Positions 10,081-23,087 of a stretch of DNA of 64,000 bases are shown here, in pieces (the stretch's first letter is position 1; each line of letters opens with the position of its first letter). The notes under the pieces are model-generated. The model saw nothing but the letters and a program-made list of their open reading frames with translations. It searched no databases and was not told the DNA's origin. A program made the translations under genes and the position numbers. Source of the stretch: Eublepharis macularius (lineage: Eukaryota; Chordata; Lepidosauria; Squamata; Eublepharidae); contig NC_072793.1 in assembly GCF_028583425.1 (NCBI RefSeq), positions 61,013,028-61,077,027 of the forward strand, written 5' to 3'.

Positions 10081-11279
10081 AATTAGATACAATGATAAAG
10101 AGATTTAATAAAATTCGATGTATCAAAATAGCCAACCAAAAGCAGAAGAGAGCAATACCATGAGGAAAATCTACTACTATGTAATTCAGAAAACCTTGGG
10201 TAAATAAAAGACTTTTTCTTTTGAATATTTCTAACAACAGGCTTTGGCTGTTTGGCTTATTGTGTGGTTGTTCTATCACTGAAGTGCAAACATCAGAAAG
10301 GACTAACGTAATCCTAAAAAGAGTTACATCCTGATAAGCCCATTAATGTCAACGGGCTTAGAAGGTTATAAGTCTGTTTAGGATTGCACTGTTACTCACC
10401 TGAAAAAGATTTCAACTTCCAAGTGGATGAAAAATAAATCAACTCAAATGAGGAGAGGGAAGTTACATGAAATGAGATTTCCCCCCCCTTTAAAAAAAAA
10501 GATTACTTTCTTTCAATTGTTCTGAACCTGCTGCCAATCAATGTCATTGAACACCTGTGAATGCTAGCATAATGACAGACAATAATTTCTTTGCTTTGCC
10601 GCACACCATTTATAGTTTTATAAACCTATAGCATGTTCTCCTTCAATTGTCTTTTTCCAAGCTCAAGATCCTCAATTTAAGCCTTTGTTCTTAATGAAGA
10701 TGCTTCATGCCACCAAATAATCTATTTTTTCTTTTCAGTATCTTCTTCAGGTCTGTGATGTTCCTGATTAAATGGGTGGGGGCAGAACCCCACACAGTAT
10801 TCCATATATAGATGCACCACGTATTCACAAATTCATATTGTGACTGATAATCCATGACATCAGGCTGTCATAGTGGAATTTGTCTAAGCAAAAGGAATAA
10901 GAACAGGCTTTGAAAATCCCAGCAACTATACTGTAATCAAAGAAGAATTAAAATCTGAGCAAATAGGCATGATTTTATCTATGAAATGCCAAACAAACAA
11001 ATCACCTCAAATTCAGAATGGTTCCATGTGCTCTCCCTGGATTTTCTATATCTCCATGAAGCAAACAAATCTGCTATAGCATTTTAACCATTATCCTGCT
11101 TCACTGCCTGATCTCCATACATACCAAGGAGCCAATGGGGCTCAAGACAGAGTAAGAGAGCAGTTAATAACAACTGTATGGATTACCCCAGTCAGCTTTG
11201 TATTCCAGATATCATCCAGACTTTAGACAGGAACACTTGCCATATTGTCTGGAAACTCATCCAGAGCTAACAAACAGGA
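10081..11279. other. Intergenic; short old repeat fragment, no gene
   Basis: 10320-10390 (CCCATTAATGTCAACGGGCT, TTTAGGATTGCACTG) looks like a common amniote interspersed-repeat fragment. The rest is AT-rich and unremarkable. Confidence 0.4.
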
Positions 11280-11790
11280 ATGGCGTGTCCATTGAGGCGG
11301 GCCTGGCAGCCGCCTGGAGCACTGAGGTGCCAGAGGGAGCACGGGGGGTGGGGGCGTGCACCACGGAGCTAGCAGTGGCAGCACTTGTGGCTGAGCAGAA
11401 GGACTGGGAAGCCACCCGCGCACCGCCCCAGCCACCTGCCGTGCCTGGCCCACAGCTGCTGCACCCGGGCAGGAACGTGTGCTGGCACGGGGCAGTCTGA
11501 GCAGGCAGCCTCCCAGCCCTTCTGCTCAGTTGCCGCGTGCTGCTGCCGCTGCCTGCATGCAGCTGTGGACCAGGCACAGCAGGCGGCCATGGCATTGCGG
11601 GGCAACTGAGCGGGAGGGGGGCTGGGAGGCCACCCGCGCGCCATCCCAGCTGCCTGCTGCACCAATGGGGCCGGCTCACAGTGGCATGCTGTGTGATGAT
11701 GTCACATGCAGTGACATCATCACACAGTCCAGGTGCGAGCGCATGCTTTGCGCATGTGCGTGGGGGCGGCAACAGCCCTGAAGCTGCCCC
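11280..11790. repeat. GC-rich foldback repeat
   Basis: A GC-rich island in AT-rich DNA. GGGAAGCCACCCGCGCACC (about 11408) recurs as GGGAGGCCACCCGCGCGCC (about 11624), and an inverted version GCAGCCTCCCAGCCC lies between them (about 11506). It also holds a perfect stem at 11689-11727. No coding domain was found in the overlapping open frames on either strand. It is probably a non-autonomous element. Confidence 0.55.
11689..11727. repeat. Perfect 17-bp hairpin with ATF-like core
   Basis: CTGTGTGATGATGTCAC, a 5-nt loop ATGCA, then GTGACATCATCACACAG. Each arm contains TGATGTCA or its complement, one base from the palindromic CRE TGACGTCA. Any binding activity is speculative. Confidence 0.8.
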
Positions 11791-12044
11791 CGACCTCAAG
11801 CACTAGAAACTCTGGCACTGGCCCTGCTAACAAGGAACCTCAGGATCCATCAACCTTGAGGGTCAGATCAACTAATTACTACTCCACATTTCTAGTGGTC
11901 AGGAGATGCCATAAACAGACATCTCAGCAGTTATTTTTGTATCCATGGCAAAGAAACAGTTGACAAATTATACACACAGAGCCGCATTAACCCACCTGAG
12001 AAAACACATCTAATAAAGCATATGCTTTGCCATGCACATAAAGG

Positions 12045-12215
12045 GCCCAAAGCAGCTTACATCATTCTCCTGTTCTCCATTTTATCCTCACAAGAACCCT
12101 GTGAAGTAGGTTAAGTTGAAGGCGTGTGACTGACCCAAAGTCACCCAGTGGGTATTCAAACCTAGGTCTCTCAGATCCAAATCTGAAACTCTAACCAGTA
12201 TACCACACTGACTTT
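12045..12215 (-). mobile_element. tRNA-derived SINE, minus orientation
   Basis: Minus strand: GTGTGGTATACTGGTTAGAG (A box region), a degenerate B box near TAGGTTTGAATACCC, GGTGACTTTGGGTCAGTCAC, then GAGGATAAAATGGAGAACAG. Confidence 0.75.
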
Positions 12216-12219
12216 CATG

Positions 12220-12440
12220 GAGTAGCTGCTGTTGAATAAGTATCAAGCAGCTGGACCTCGGTTAGTCATGCAAGTTGCATGCTAGCAAGAAGATGTGTGC
12301 ACAGAGAAAATTTTCATTTCAGTTTTGAATCTGGGGTTTTCAAACTACCTATTTTCCATTATTGGGTATTTTTCAGGTAGAGCGTTGCTAGTTCAGTTGT
12401 AATCTGTTTGTTTTTTAACATAAGTTTTGGACCTTTTCAA
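12220..12440. repeat. Unclassified repeat (family X), partial copy 2
   Basis: GTAGCTGCTGTTGAATAAGT through AGTCATGCAAGTTGCATGCT aligns with 8833-8895. Further right, a TCTGGGGTTTTC...TATTTTTCAGG block resembles the same family. Both this copy and copy 1 lie next to a minus-strand SINE, suggesting a larger ancestral unit. Confidence 0.45.
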
Positions 12441-12450
12441 TAAGGCCTTT

Positions 12451-13015
12451 GAGGCTCTTTGGGACGGCTGTTTATACGGTTAATTGCACCAAAATTACAC
12501 AGAACACAGTTCCCCCTCTAAACATTGACCCACTGAGTTTCACCATACACAACAACAGGATTCAGCATTTACGGACCCCCAAAGACTGCTTGGGGAAGGC
12601 CTCAAGGCACATGCTGGTTGTGCACACACACACCGTTCTTTGGGGGGGGGGGATGAGGCTCTGAGGCAGCTGTTTTTATACTTAATGGTACCAAAATCAC
12701 ACTGACCATAGTCCTCCATTGACCTACTGAGTTTGAAGCACACACAACCACAGGATTCAGTGTTTATGGGCCCCAAAGAATGCTTGGAGAAGGCAAGTGT
12801 TGGCTGCACATATGCACACCATTCTTTTCAGAGGAAGGGTTAGGGAAATGAGGCTCTTGGGCAGATGTTTTCAAATTTTACCGTATAGATCATAGTCCTC
12901 ACTCTAAACCATTGATCCACCATGTTTTTCCTCAAGTACATTACACAACAACAGACCCCAAAGAAGGCATGTGTTGACAGGCACACACTATGGTGGGAAA
13001 TGGGCAAAGTGACAG
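12451..13015. repeat. Tandem repeat, about 200-bp unit, three copies
   Basis: Units start with GAGGCTCT at 12451, 12655 and 12850 (spacings 204 and 195). Shared blocks in order are GGC[A/T]GCTGTTT, ACCAAAATCACAC, a CCACTGAGTTT-type block, CAACAACAGGATTCAG, CCCCAAAGAATGCTTGG and GCACACACACC. The third copy is shorter and more diverged. No coding capacity was seen. Confidence 0.75.
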
Positions 13016-13179
13016 AGGGTTGGTAGTGGCGAGGCGACTCCTAAGCAGGACAGTGTGACTCCTAAGCAGGACAGTGCTCCAACCAGCGCAACTTTTCACT
13101 TTTTTCTTTTTCTAAGTAATGATAGTGCCAATAAATTATTACTTTCGTGTCATGCTGTTGCCTTTTGCAGCAGCAACAG

Positions 13180-13600
13180 AGAGACAATGCTGTTGCCCAG
13201 GAAGCGCTGCAAAAAAAAACCCATTTCCCCTTCCCTCCAACAAAGTTAAATGAATGTTTGTGAAGCCAATAGGCAGGGAGGGGGCAGTGGTCCTCCCCTT
13301 GCAAGGACCTGATTAGCAGGGAGACGATGCCATTGTCTGGGTAGCACCAGAAAAAATGCGCTCAGGCACACTGTGCACATTCCCCATTCCTGTCAACAGA
13401 GTTAATTAGGTGGTATAACACAATGTAAGGGCTCTCTCCTCTTGGGATCTGATTGGCAGATAAGGAAAACAAGATACTGCCTGCCTGCCTGCTACTGCAT
13501 AGTAAGAACTGAAATGAAACACTGACTTTTTGGCAGGAGGGTGGCAGGAGAACCCCTTCTTCACGGAGCACAGCCTGATTGGTGGAGGGACCATGCCCAG
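13180..13600. repeat. Degenerate tandem repeat, about 140-bp unit, three copies
   Basis: GAGACAATGCTGTTGCCCAG (13180) is followed by GAGACGATGCCATTGTCTGG (13320) and a third diverged unit from about 13460. Each unit ends in a GATTGGCAG-like motif (GATTAGCAGG, GATTGGCAG, GATTGGTGG). The middle part has the shared AACAAAGTTAA or AACAGAGTTAA. Confidence 0.5.
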
Positions 13601-13799
13601 GTGAGGCCGGGGATAAGAAGTCAGAGATGCCGGCAACCTAAGTTGAAGCATCCTGCCTCTGAGGCTTGGGGAAAATCTTCATAACCTGATTTCCTGATTT
13701 AGTTCACCATTCCAGAAGCTGCTTTAATGAAATGAACCAGCAATTTCTATGGATATTTCCAGCTCATTTGTTTTGTTCTAAACATTCCTAATAACAAGT

Positions 13800-14165
13800 C
13801 ACCTGGTGGTTACCACTAGCCCTGGCAGTGATCAGTGTTCCCACAAAGGCAAAAACTACCTTTAAAAGGGCCCGGTCTCTTCCCTGTCTTTTATTGAGAG
13901 AAATGAAGATTTGTAGGCTAGCAATACTGTTGTAGTTGCCTAGCATCAGCTACTGAAGGCATTCATTTCTAAAAGCTACAAGTGCTCCTTTTATCATTTG
14001 GGGGATTTTAAACACTCCATATACTTACTATTTCAGGGTTGTTGTTGTTTTGCAAACCTGGGGCTTTTCTCAGGTTTGTAGAAAGATATGTCTTGTCTGT
14101 CCACAGCCCAGTCTCTGGATTTAAAATATCCACAGATACGGCCATGTTGGAATTAAATACATTGA
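13800..14165. repeat. Unclassified repeat (family X), uninterrupted copy 3
   Basis: Contains GGCATTCATTTCTAAAAGCT and CTGGATTTAAAATATCCACA with the intervening GGGTTGTTGTTGTTTTGCAA. This is the empty-site reference for the insertion at 9111-9962. Confidence 0.6.
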
Positions 14166-17100
14166 TTATACATGTGAAGTTATTTTTTTCCCTTTCAGTG
14201 CGCATCACTTTGCAATGATGTTGAAACTCAGGTAAGAAGTTTGTTTGTTCAAGCAGCTGCTTACATGCCAATACTATATGTCCTTTACAAGGTAGTGGTA
14301 ATTTGGAACATGGGGAAACTATTCTTTCTTACTCAGTGTTAGTATTACAACCTCCCAGCATACTGTGTTCAATATTTTTCTTTCCTAGTATACTTTGGAA
14401 CTGGAGTTGTTATCCTTCTGCCTGCTGTGACTCTCTCTTTTAGGACCTAAATGGAGATCTGAACATGACCTGATATACAATCTGCTGATTCTTCTTTGAT
14501 CTATAGTGCTTGGCTAGTCCATGGGGAGAAAAATAATTATTTGACTAAAGTTCATCTTCCTGCCCTTCCAGTAGAGTGGTGGTTTGGTTGGGGACAGCAG
14601 ATTCTCTTATCCCGATCAGTTTTGTTTATTTGATTGCACTCCCTGTTTACTCACAGGATGTATCTAGATGAACTGCCTATTAGCTTTGGCAAATAGTATA
14701 CATGTAGCATTTTTTAAAGGTACTTGGTACACTCAGTTTCCCTGAAATTGAGGACATGATGAAAATTCTCCATATTTTCCAACTATTAAACAGAAGAGTC
14801 TGTAGATCAGCCAGTCCTTTTAAAAATGGTTGTCTTGATTTGATCATGTTCTTTGGTTTGAACACAAATAAGGTTCATTATTATACAGTGGGCCAAAAAC
14901 ATATCTGGTTCAAGCCTGCACTGGCTGACAAAATGAACCTATCCTTGCTGGTTGGATTTTGTTTTTTACACCCAATGTGATTAAGCTGTCTGTTTCAGCA
15001 CCAAAGGTATTTGCCATCAGGATGGAATCTGAGTATTCATTTCCCTATCTAAATTAAAATGTTCTGTTTAAATGAATACCAAGGAAGCAGGGAACAAATA
15101 TGCTTCTTAAAACAGCCTTTAATGCTTAGACTATTTTTGTTCCTGAAAAATACACTGAAGATATTGATGGCACTGTGTGATTACTGTGACTCTATTGAGA
15201 GCTTTAGGAGAAAACTTGCAATATATTAAATTGAAGGATGGAGGAAGTATGAATGGAGGCAGGGCAGTTTATAGGTCTCATCTGACTAACTGCAACTTCC
15301 TATTACCTCATCTTTTCCATGTGTTTGTTCCCCCCTCCAGGGCAACTTGAGTGCTCCTACACTCAGCTGTCAATTGTCGAGGGTTCTCCTGCAAATAGCA
15401 TTGATAAAAAACAGTACAAAGCAGCCCTGGTCAGGGGAGAGGTGCATCCCTTGCTATCTTTGCTAGACTAGCTACTTCCCAAGGGGCACCTGTGACATTG
15501 CTGCCTTCCATATTAGAAACAATAGCACTTGCTAGGGGAAGGCAGGGCAAGGGGTATTGCATTTTCTCAGCAACAAGATAGTACAAATCAGATGGCTGAG
15601 TGAATGCAAATTCCTCACAGCAAAATATATTCTTGGAAGAGGATTACTACATTGCTTGTATTGTACCAAGAATAATTGTCTGTATAAGCTCTACTGAATC
15701 ATGCACGAATGAGATGTCAAGAGATTAAAGTAGTGATTAACGGCTTTGCAACAGCTATTTTCTGTTGCAGAGGAGGAAGCCGGCTTCAAAGGATTTGATA
15801 GGATAGTTGTCATCAGTCAGGGTGGAAGGAGCTGATCAGTACATCAATCTGCAAAAGTCCCTGACAGACCTGACCCCTAGGGGGAAGCGGGCACATCGGT
15901 CAAATGGTTAAGCACATTTACTTTTGGTTTATTCTCAAAAAGTAATGTGCATGTAATGTGTTGTCTTTTGTGACACTTTTTGATAACATGTATCAGGTTT
16001 GTATTTTGAGGTTTATATTTTCTATGGAGAAGAGAAAAGAGGAGTCAGAAGAGTAATTCCCAAACTGATCATGTCATCATCTGGATTTCTCCTTTTATGT
16101 CAGGGGCTTCCTGTTGTCCATACGAAGAAAAATACCCGTGTGGAAGCAGCCTCTGTCTGCATTTGGAAAATGAAAACATTCTGCCCTCTTCTCTGAAGTA
16201 TTATCTTATCAGCCTCTTTACCATATTCCAGAGTTTCAGAAGGTTTCAAGGTCCTTCGCCTGTGATAAGCCTTCTCCAATTGGATTGAGAGCCCTGATTG
16301 TTTTACAGGTTTCTTACTTACCTATGAGGCCAATGGTGGTGGCAAAATTATGGACAAAACCATGAGTCAGGCACAAAAGAGTATGGGAGTTTAGTACCAA
16401 GTAGGTAGTATATTGTGACAACCCTCCTTGCAATCTTTCCACTGTAAGCTAGAGGAGGTCACAAGGGAGACTCACAGGCCTTCCAGTTTTACATCAGGGC
16501 CAGCTTGGTGAACTAAAAGTGATGACCCATGCAGCTAGACAGAAAAACTATTGTGCTGTCTTTAGTATGCCCAATCATGGGTCAAGCTGCCTTGTTATTC
16601 TTAATTGTCCTCTGCTTCCTTGAAAGGGGTATTTTAAGTAACTGGTCTGGCTGAAAGTAGTGGAATTACTTTTTCTAATGCTGAAGTTAACAAAGCAAAC
16701 TAGTTAAGAACTTTCTGCTTTAAGAAGAAAGAAGTTCCTGCTGGTTCATGACTGCAGATTTTTTTGCAGTAAAAAAAAAGCCAAGAGAACCCTCAGACAA
16801 TCGTTTATTTCAAGTGAATGATTTGGTCAATGTGCTCATCTCAAAGAAAACCATCATTGATTCCAGTGAACTCTGTGTCTCTGTCCTTAAGGCATACAGC
16901 ACATACCAAATTATCTACACAGAACAAGCAAATCTTGTCCTTATTTGATGCTTTCATATTAATCGTGTCAATTCACTGACAAACGCTACATAGCAGTTTC
17001 TCTAAAAACAAATTCAGTGAAGCTAATATCTGTCTAACAGCTGGATACATCTCTCTTTACTAATAAAACAGCTTGCAAAATACAGAAGAGAACACATCAT

Positions 17101-17450
17101 CATTGCAATATTGAACAGAAGTTGATAAGTTTGTACCAAAGTATGCAGGTCAGCTGAGATTTTCTTTTTGTTATCCCAGATCTGTCAGAGAACAAAGTCT
17201 TGGGATAGATTTGGGGGAAAGGTGGGACATGTTCTAAAGCACTCGTGTATTGGCCACTCCCTTCCAACCATGATACTGACTCTGCAGCCCAACACAAGGT
17301 ACAACCTGGCACCATTTTGAAAGAAGCATTATCTGCCTTCCTGGCCTTCCAGCATTTTTTAAAATCTCATTATTGCTGTGGCAGAGAATTATAGTGTATT
17401 CCTTCAGGACAAGTTGCTCATATTAATGAATGATTCCACCTAATTACAAC
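14166..17450. other. Intergenic, nothing recognised
   Basis: About 3.3 kb of AT-rich, apparently unique sequence. The open frames (for example near 15999-16288) are short and have no domain. Ancient conserved non-coding sequence is possible but cannot be judged from one genome. Confidence 0.5.
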
Positions 17451-17581
17451 ATACACTTTCTCTCTCTGTCTCACACATATTGTTATTATTCTTGAGAGGG
17501 AAAAGGATAAGCAAAAATTTTATCATTAATCTCCAAAAGTCTTGTATAGCTACCTCCGAAAAGCCTTTCAGAACAAAGTAG

Positions 17582-17630
17582 ATCTCTCTCTCTTTCTCTC
17601 TCTCTCTCTCAAACACACACACACACACAG
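17582..17630. repeat. Compound microsatellite (CT)n(AC)n
   Basis: A CT-rich tract from about 17582 to 17610 passes into a perfect AC run at about 17613-17628. It directly abuts the ITR-bounded element that starts at 17631. Confidence 0.9.
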
Positions 17631-18205
17631 AGGGTTGCCAGATGTCTGGTTTTTACCTAGGCGGATAAGTATTTGTGTTTGTTGTCCAGGAGTTAATTGT
17701 GAAAAAATGGAAATACAAATGTCTGGTATTTTCTAATTAAGAGTTCCAAGAAACAAGCAAATCCAAAGGGACATAGTCTCATTACACATGACAACTTACA
17801 CAGGGATGCTCAAGTGTAGGGAAACGCAATATTAGCCGGGAAGTGCAGTTTAAAAAGACAGAGCCAGTGGAGAATGCTCCTCAGAGAGTTTGTTAATTTC
17901 ATCTTCACCTCCCTGAAGGTCCTGTCAATTTCACCTCTCTACAGGAGGGTAGTTTAAACAAACAGAGCCCACCCAAGAGCACTCCTCAGGTGGTTTGTTA
18001 ATTTCATCTCCTCAGGGAAGGGGAGGTGAAATTGACAGAGTCTTTGGAAAGACTGCTGGGGAAAAGAAACAGCTTCTATCTCTCTCTCTCCGTGGGAGGC
18101 TGTTGCAAAAAAGAATGGAGGGGCACAGTCTAAGCAAGAGCTGCAAGGTCAACAAATATTTATAAAGTGTGTCCAGTAACTTTGTTGAACCCGTCTGGCA
18201 ACCCT
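17631..18205. mobile_element. Non-autonomous DNA-transposon-like element
   Basis: The ends are short inverted repeats: AGGGTTGCCAGA at the left and TCTGGCAACCCT at the right. These termini resemble those of the hAT-type MITE at 28714-28942. The flanks (ACACACAG and GTATCACA) are not a duplication, so the superfamily is uncertain. An internal direct repeat of about 60 bp (17846-17905 and 17951-18011) shares GTTTGTTAATTTCATCT. Confidence 0.5.
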
Positions 18206-18209
18206 GTAT

Positions 18210-20715
18210 CACATGCATACATTCCTGTTGAGATTGCTGTAATTATATCTGACACTCCTGCTACCCATATTTTAAAGCCAAACTAGCCATATAAAACAGA
18301 ATGTTCATCACACTGTTAGCAATCTGCACCCTCTCTAGTAACAAGACAAAACTCCTGGTTCACACCTGGTATTTGAATATAGCTTTAGTCCTCTAAAATA
18401 GCATAGTCTACTAAAACACCCTGTCTTTACTGCTATTTACAGGCCAAAGATTTCCAATTAGACGTCTGGTAATGATGCTCTGTACTATATTTAAAGCTGC
18501 AAAAAGTCAATCTCCTTATTTTGGCTGTAAACTTTTTGTTGTTGTGCCATTCATCTTTTTGTTAATTGTTGGTCAAACCTGCAAACACTCTTTGGCAACT
18601 TGAATTGCAAAAATGAATAGGTTAGCAGGGTAGGCATATGTCGATTATTCTGATGGAATGACTGTTCCTTCATTCGTTCAAATAACTGGAAGCCATGGAA
18701 AACAGATCTGCTGAAATTACAATATTATAAGAACATAAAGATATAATTCTACCACCTATATGTGGAAGAGCACATGGCGTTTTCCCATATTCCTCTCCAT
18801 TGCTGCGGACCCCTCCGACACCAGAAAAGCCCCTGGGGTAGCAGGATGCATGCAGAGGAACATCCATGACATTTGGCAGGCTGGAGTGAGGGAGGTCAAG
18901 GAGAGGAAGGAGGGGATGTGTGAGAGGAATTTGTGGCTCATTCGTTTTACAAGGTGTGCAGTACCAGGAGATAAAGAAAGAAAAAACACAAACAAATTGT
19001 AGTTCATTTGTGTTGCTGGAGTTCAACCATACAGACCTGCATGCACAGATTGCAGGCTTCACTACGTGTCCTAGGTCCATTACTGCAGTAGCCTCACACA
19101 AGATGTCTAACAGTACGTCTAACAAGTAATACTTCAGCATCAGAACTCGGCAGTTCCAAATGGTTTCAAGAGCTTTTCGGAAAAAAACCAAGACAGCCTC
19201 TCTCTCACCACCAACACACACGGAAGTATTCTCCTGTGTAAAACTGATGACAGAACTCATCATGCCACAAGTTTAGTCTTCTGCAGGGACTGAAATAAAC
19301 AGACCTCACTGTCCAGTCAGGACAAGGACCACAAATCACACAAAACAACCCCAAGCTAGATTTTAATTGTATATACCAACATTATATCTATTGCCTCCCT
19401 ACATATTGAGAAAACCAGATAAATAAGTAGATGAATATCCAGGTTCCTGAGCAAATACCCTTCCTGTCATGAAACCTGATTTCCCTCTCCATTTCCCCCC
19501 TTAACTGACAGAATGTCCCATACATTTCAGCTTGTAATATGAGGTGAACAAAACAAGAAGTTGGATTCATTGTTGATTAAAACTTGAGTTGGGTTCTTTA
19601 TTATATTAAAACAAAATCTAATAATTAGGAAATCAATCTGATTGATTTCCATTAGAAATCTGATTGTTTTTTCCATTAGAAAACACATTTCTGGGTATAG
19701 CTTCCCACCCTCTACCCTCAATTGGGATGAAATTCTCAGAACCTATATCCTTCACCCAAACGGATCCTCCTTTCCAAGTTTACATAGGCAAGCATCCCCA
19801 TTCACAAGCAGGAACGAACTGGCTGGTGACTCAGCTTCCCTTTCCTGTCTCCTCATGAGTGCAGCAGCCTATTTGTTACAAAAACAGAGCATACAAGCAA
19901 TGGGATCTAAATCCTACTGGCTCCTGCACTTCACTTCGCCACCCTCCATTTCATTCAATGTTTTTTTCCTCACAGCGTAGGTCATATTCCATATTGGAGC
20001 CTGGCCAGAGAAAATAAGATTCAAACGGTGGTGTACAACATGGTAAGACTGGCGAGAACAGATTCCCCTCATCCTGTTGCTGCAGTTTCGTTTAAAAATA
20101 GACTTCCCACTTCACATGTGAACCAGCAGACACATGCTTTTTGGGTCAGTTACTGTTAAACAGTACTGTTAAATACAAGAAAGACCCTCTATTGTGGGTA
20201 GCACATATGAACAGCTTGGTTTGATTTAGGCTCTATTGATTCCTGAGGCATTGGGAAGCAACAGTAGCATCCTCCTTCAACAGCAAGAGGCAAGGGTGAG
20301 TCATTAGCACTTCCATCTAAATGTTCCTCTTTTATCTGCATGCATCCTGCATTTAGTCATTTTTCCTGTTGGACTTGGATGAAGTTGCCAAAGTTAAGTA
20401 CTTTCAAGTCCTGTTAATTTCAATGGGAGAAATGTAAGCACATGCATAATGTTGTCACTAAAATCAGTGGGATGTGAAATGTTTCACCATGATTCGTTCA
20501 GGCCCAGTATGTATAAAATGATTTATTGACAGGTATGAATGAATTAAAATATTTCTGTGGTACACAGCATACATAATGAGAATGGCTGTTGCAGGAACTT
20601 CTTTCCTGCCTGGATCTACTCAGTGTGCAATACAGAAGCATAAAGTGCATTCATAGAAGTTTAAATGAATCATATGGTACACATAATCAAAGTGGAAGCC
20701 ATTATTTACACAATA
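18210..20715. other. Intergenic, nothing recognised
   Basis: No supported gene. A 197-codon open frame on the minus strand (19263-18670) has no family resemblance or coding-type composition. See the rejected list. Confidence 0.45.
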
Positions 20716-20760
20716 TAGCTATAATCCTCAAACTAATAGTTTGAGGATTTATAATAGCTA
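20716..20760. repeat. Hairpin
   Basis: TAGCTAT-AATCCTCAAACTA mirrors TAGTTTGAGGATT-TATAATAGCTA with a 3-nt bulge and almost no loop. It is probably a local template-switch palindrome or a tiny foldback. Confidence 0.7.
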
Positions 20761-22080
20761 TGATTCTCACAATAGACCCATCCATATCACTCCAGATGAT
20801 ATAAATTCCATTGCTCGAATGATAGTTACCATTCTTGTTGTCATGAATTAAAATAAAACTGACATAAATTGAGTAAGAAATCTTGATGGTTGACTAAGCT
20901 TGATAATAAATAATGGATTTATTCAACTATGCCTTTGAACAACTGAAGCGAATTAATCAAAAACTTCAAAAACCCAACCTGTCTTTTTCTTAGTGCCACT
21001 AACATCATTGATTTATCAAATGCTGGTGATCTATCTGGATAAGTGATACATAACAGACTGTTAACATACCAAAGATGGATTAACACACACTGAAGGTATT
21101 TTTGCTGGTTTCTCTAGTGCTTCTTCCAGACTGGGCCACGGAAGCAGCAACAAATAGTGAGAAAACAGATGGGGACAGAAGCATTCACATGCACCATTCC
21201 TTGGCTGTTGTTTTTCTCTGCTGCAGTCCCAAGCCCTGTTTCTCCCTGGTGTGTTCCTGAGCATTGTGTCCCCACCACCACCACCACCACATCACTTTAA
21301 TTGGCTTTTTGCTTTATTTGTCCACTTGTGCCATAGCACCGCAGCACAGCTTGGTAAACAAACAAAAAGCCTTTTAAGAGGCTGAAGGGGAGGGGGATGC
21401 AGAGCTTAGCCCCTCCATTTTGAATACAGAGCTTACTCCCCTCACCCTGTGGATACAGGGGAACATCCAAGTGGACTCTCCGCTTGTAGCCACCTCACAG
21501 TCCCCCCTTTCGTTTGGAGAAAATAAGGTTTCCACTTTCTGCAGAAGGCCGGGGGGGTGGGGGGGGGAGCCAGGCTAGTCATGTCTGCATTAGACATGAT
21601 GACTGAATGCATCCCTTTATTGCAGGGGCTTTCGGTTGACCATGAGGGGGGAAATCCTAGTAAGCTAAACTAACAATTCTGCTGCAAAGGTTGGGGAGAA
21701 CAATCTCATATAATTGATAACTGAAAGACCTGCAGTTTCCTCCTCTTTTCAGAGAAAACTTCACTTTTAGGAAAAGATCAGTTTTTAGAAGCTTGCTGCC
21801 ATCTATGGACAAGACAAGCCTAGAGAACACACACTGAAATTGTAACGTGCACTGCAAAGCACATGACTAACGTTAGGATCCGTCTACAGCAAGAGAGGTA
21901 CCTGTGTTAGGGAAAGGAGAGCAATGTAAGCTATTTTGGGTCCTCACCGGGGAGAATGGCAGGCCAAAAACGAAGTAAATAAATAAATAGAGCACAGGGT
22001 CAGTGTGAGAGGGTACAGGTTCTGACAGATGCACATACTGCTAGATTGCTACTCCTCAGCAGTAACAGCTTTGTCTATTC
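20761..22080. other. Intergenic; (CCA)n and a SINE/LINE tail only
   Basis: A short (CCA)n run lies at about 21270-21289 and a G-run at about 21550-21570. 21930-21990 (CTCACCGGGGAGAATGGCAG then AAATAAATAAATAG) is a plus-strand tail of the SINE/CR1-like type. No gene. Confidence 0.45.
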
Positions 22081-22084
22081 CATT

Positions 22085-22285
22085 TTTATTCCATTGTTCC
22101 TCCAAGGAGCTCAGGACAACATCTCTTCCTTCCTCTGTTTTATCCTCACAACAACCTCATGAGGTAGGTGAGACACAGAGTGATTGGTCCAAAGTCACCC
22201 AGACAGCTTCATGGTAGAGCGGGGATTTGAATGCAGAACTCCCAAGTTCTGCCCCAATCATCTAACCACTATACCGCCATGGTTC
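22085..22285 (-). mobile_element. tRNA-derived SINE, minus orientation
   Basis: Minus strand: GGCGGTATAGTGGTTAGATG (A box region), CATTCAAATCCCCGC (B box), GGGTGACTTTGGACCAATCA and GTTGTGAGGATAAAACAGAG. Confidence 0.8.
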
Positions 22286-23087
22286 CTTGTCACACAGCAG
22301 ATACAAAAGAAGGGCACTTGCCTTGCCTCTGTGTTTTAGGCAGTGAGAAACCCAAGTCTGGCTACTGAGAATATATCAAATTTTGAACACCCTGACAATC
22401 ACAACATTGCTTTAAAATGCCCCCCTTTCCCCCAAATCTACCACATAAAATTAGTCATATGAAATGGCTCTGAGGAGTATGATGTCTACCAGGTCACTTT
22501 TGTTCTTGTGTCTGTGAACTTTTTCAAAGAATTCCAAAAGCTTGGTGAGACAGGACTTCCTGTTACAGAAGTCATGCTGAGTCTTTCTCAGTAGAGATCA
22601 TTCCTCTATGCGCTTTAGACTCCATCACCTGCTGTGTCAGCTCATGTTGTGATGAGGGAACCAATCATTCATCTGAACAAATACAGTTGTGTCCATTTGG
22701 GTGATTATACTGCTGTCTTGCATAATTAGACTGCTTTCTCACAGTTGCAGCTCTCCTTTCTGTTCTCCCCATGTCCAATGGTTAAAAAATGCAGCTAAAA
22801 TTTTTAAAAACCCTCTTTTTGAGATGCAACTAGTAGCTGTTTCCTGCTTCTGTTCTATTTAAAGAAATCCTTATTTTTTGCCAGTAGTTTTAGCAATATG
22901 CTACTCTTAATTCCTTTTTTCTCCCTCCTTATTGCCCAGTTTTAGAGTTCCTTGAGGCTATGGGGACGAGTTGCATCTAGCTTTGCTACGGGGCCAGATC
23001 CCTGGCCAATATTACTGGTGACTCTTTTATATTAGAGGGCTGTCTTTCTATAAGCAACTAAAGGCCTTTAGTGTGTGAGAAAACAGC
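22286..23087. other. Intergenic, nothing recognised
   Basis: AT-rich sequence without a supported gene or a repeat that I recognise. Confidence 0.45.

Noticed and set aside
18670-19263. 197-codon open frame on the minus strand
   Set aside because: Low-complexity and hydrophobic mix with no recognised family, no splice or promoter context, and overlapping frames on both strands.
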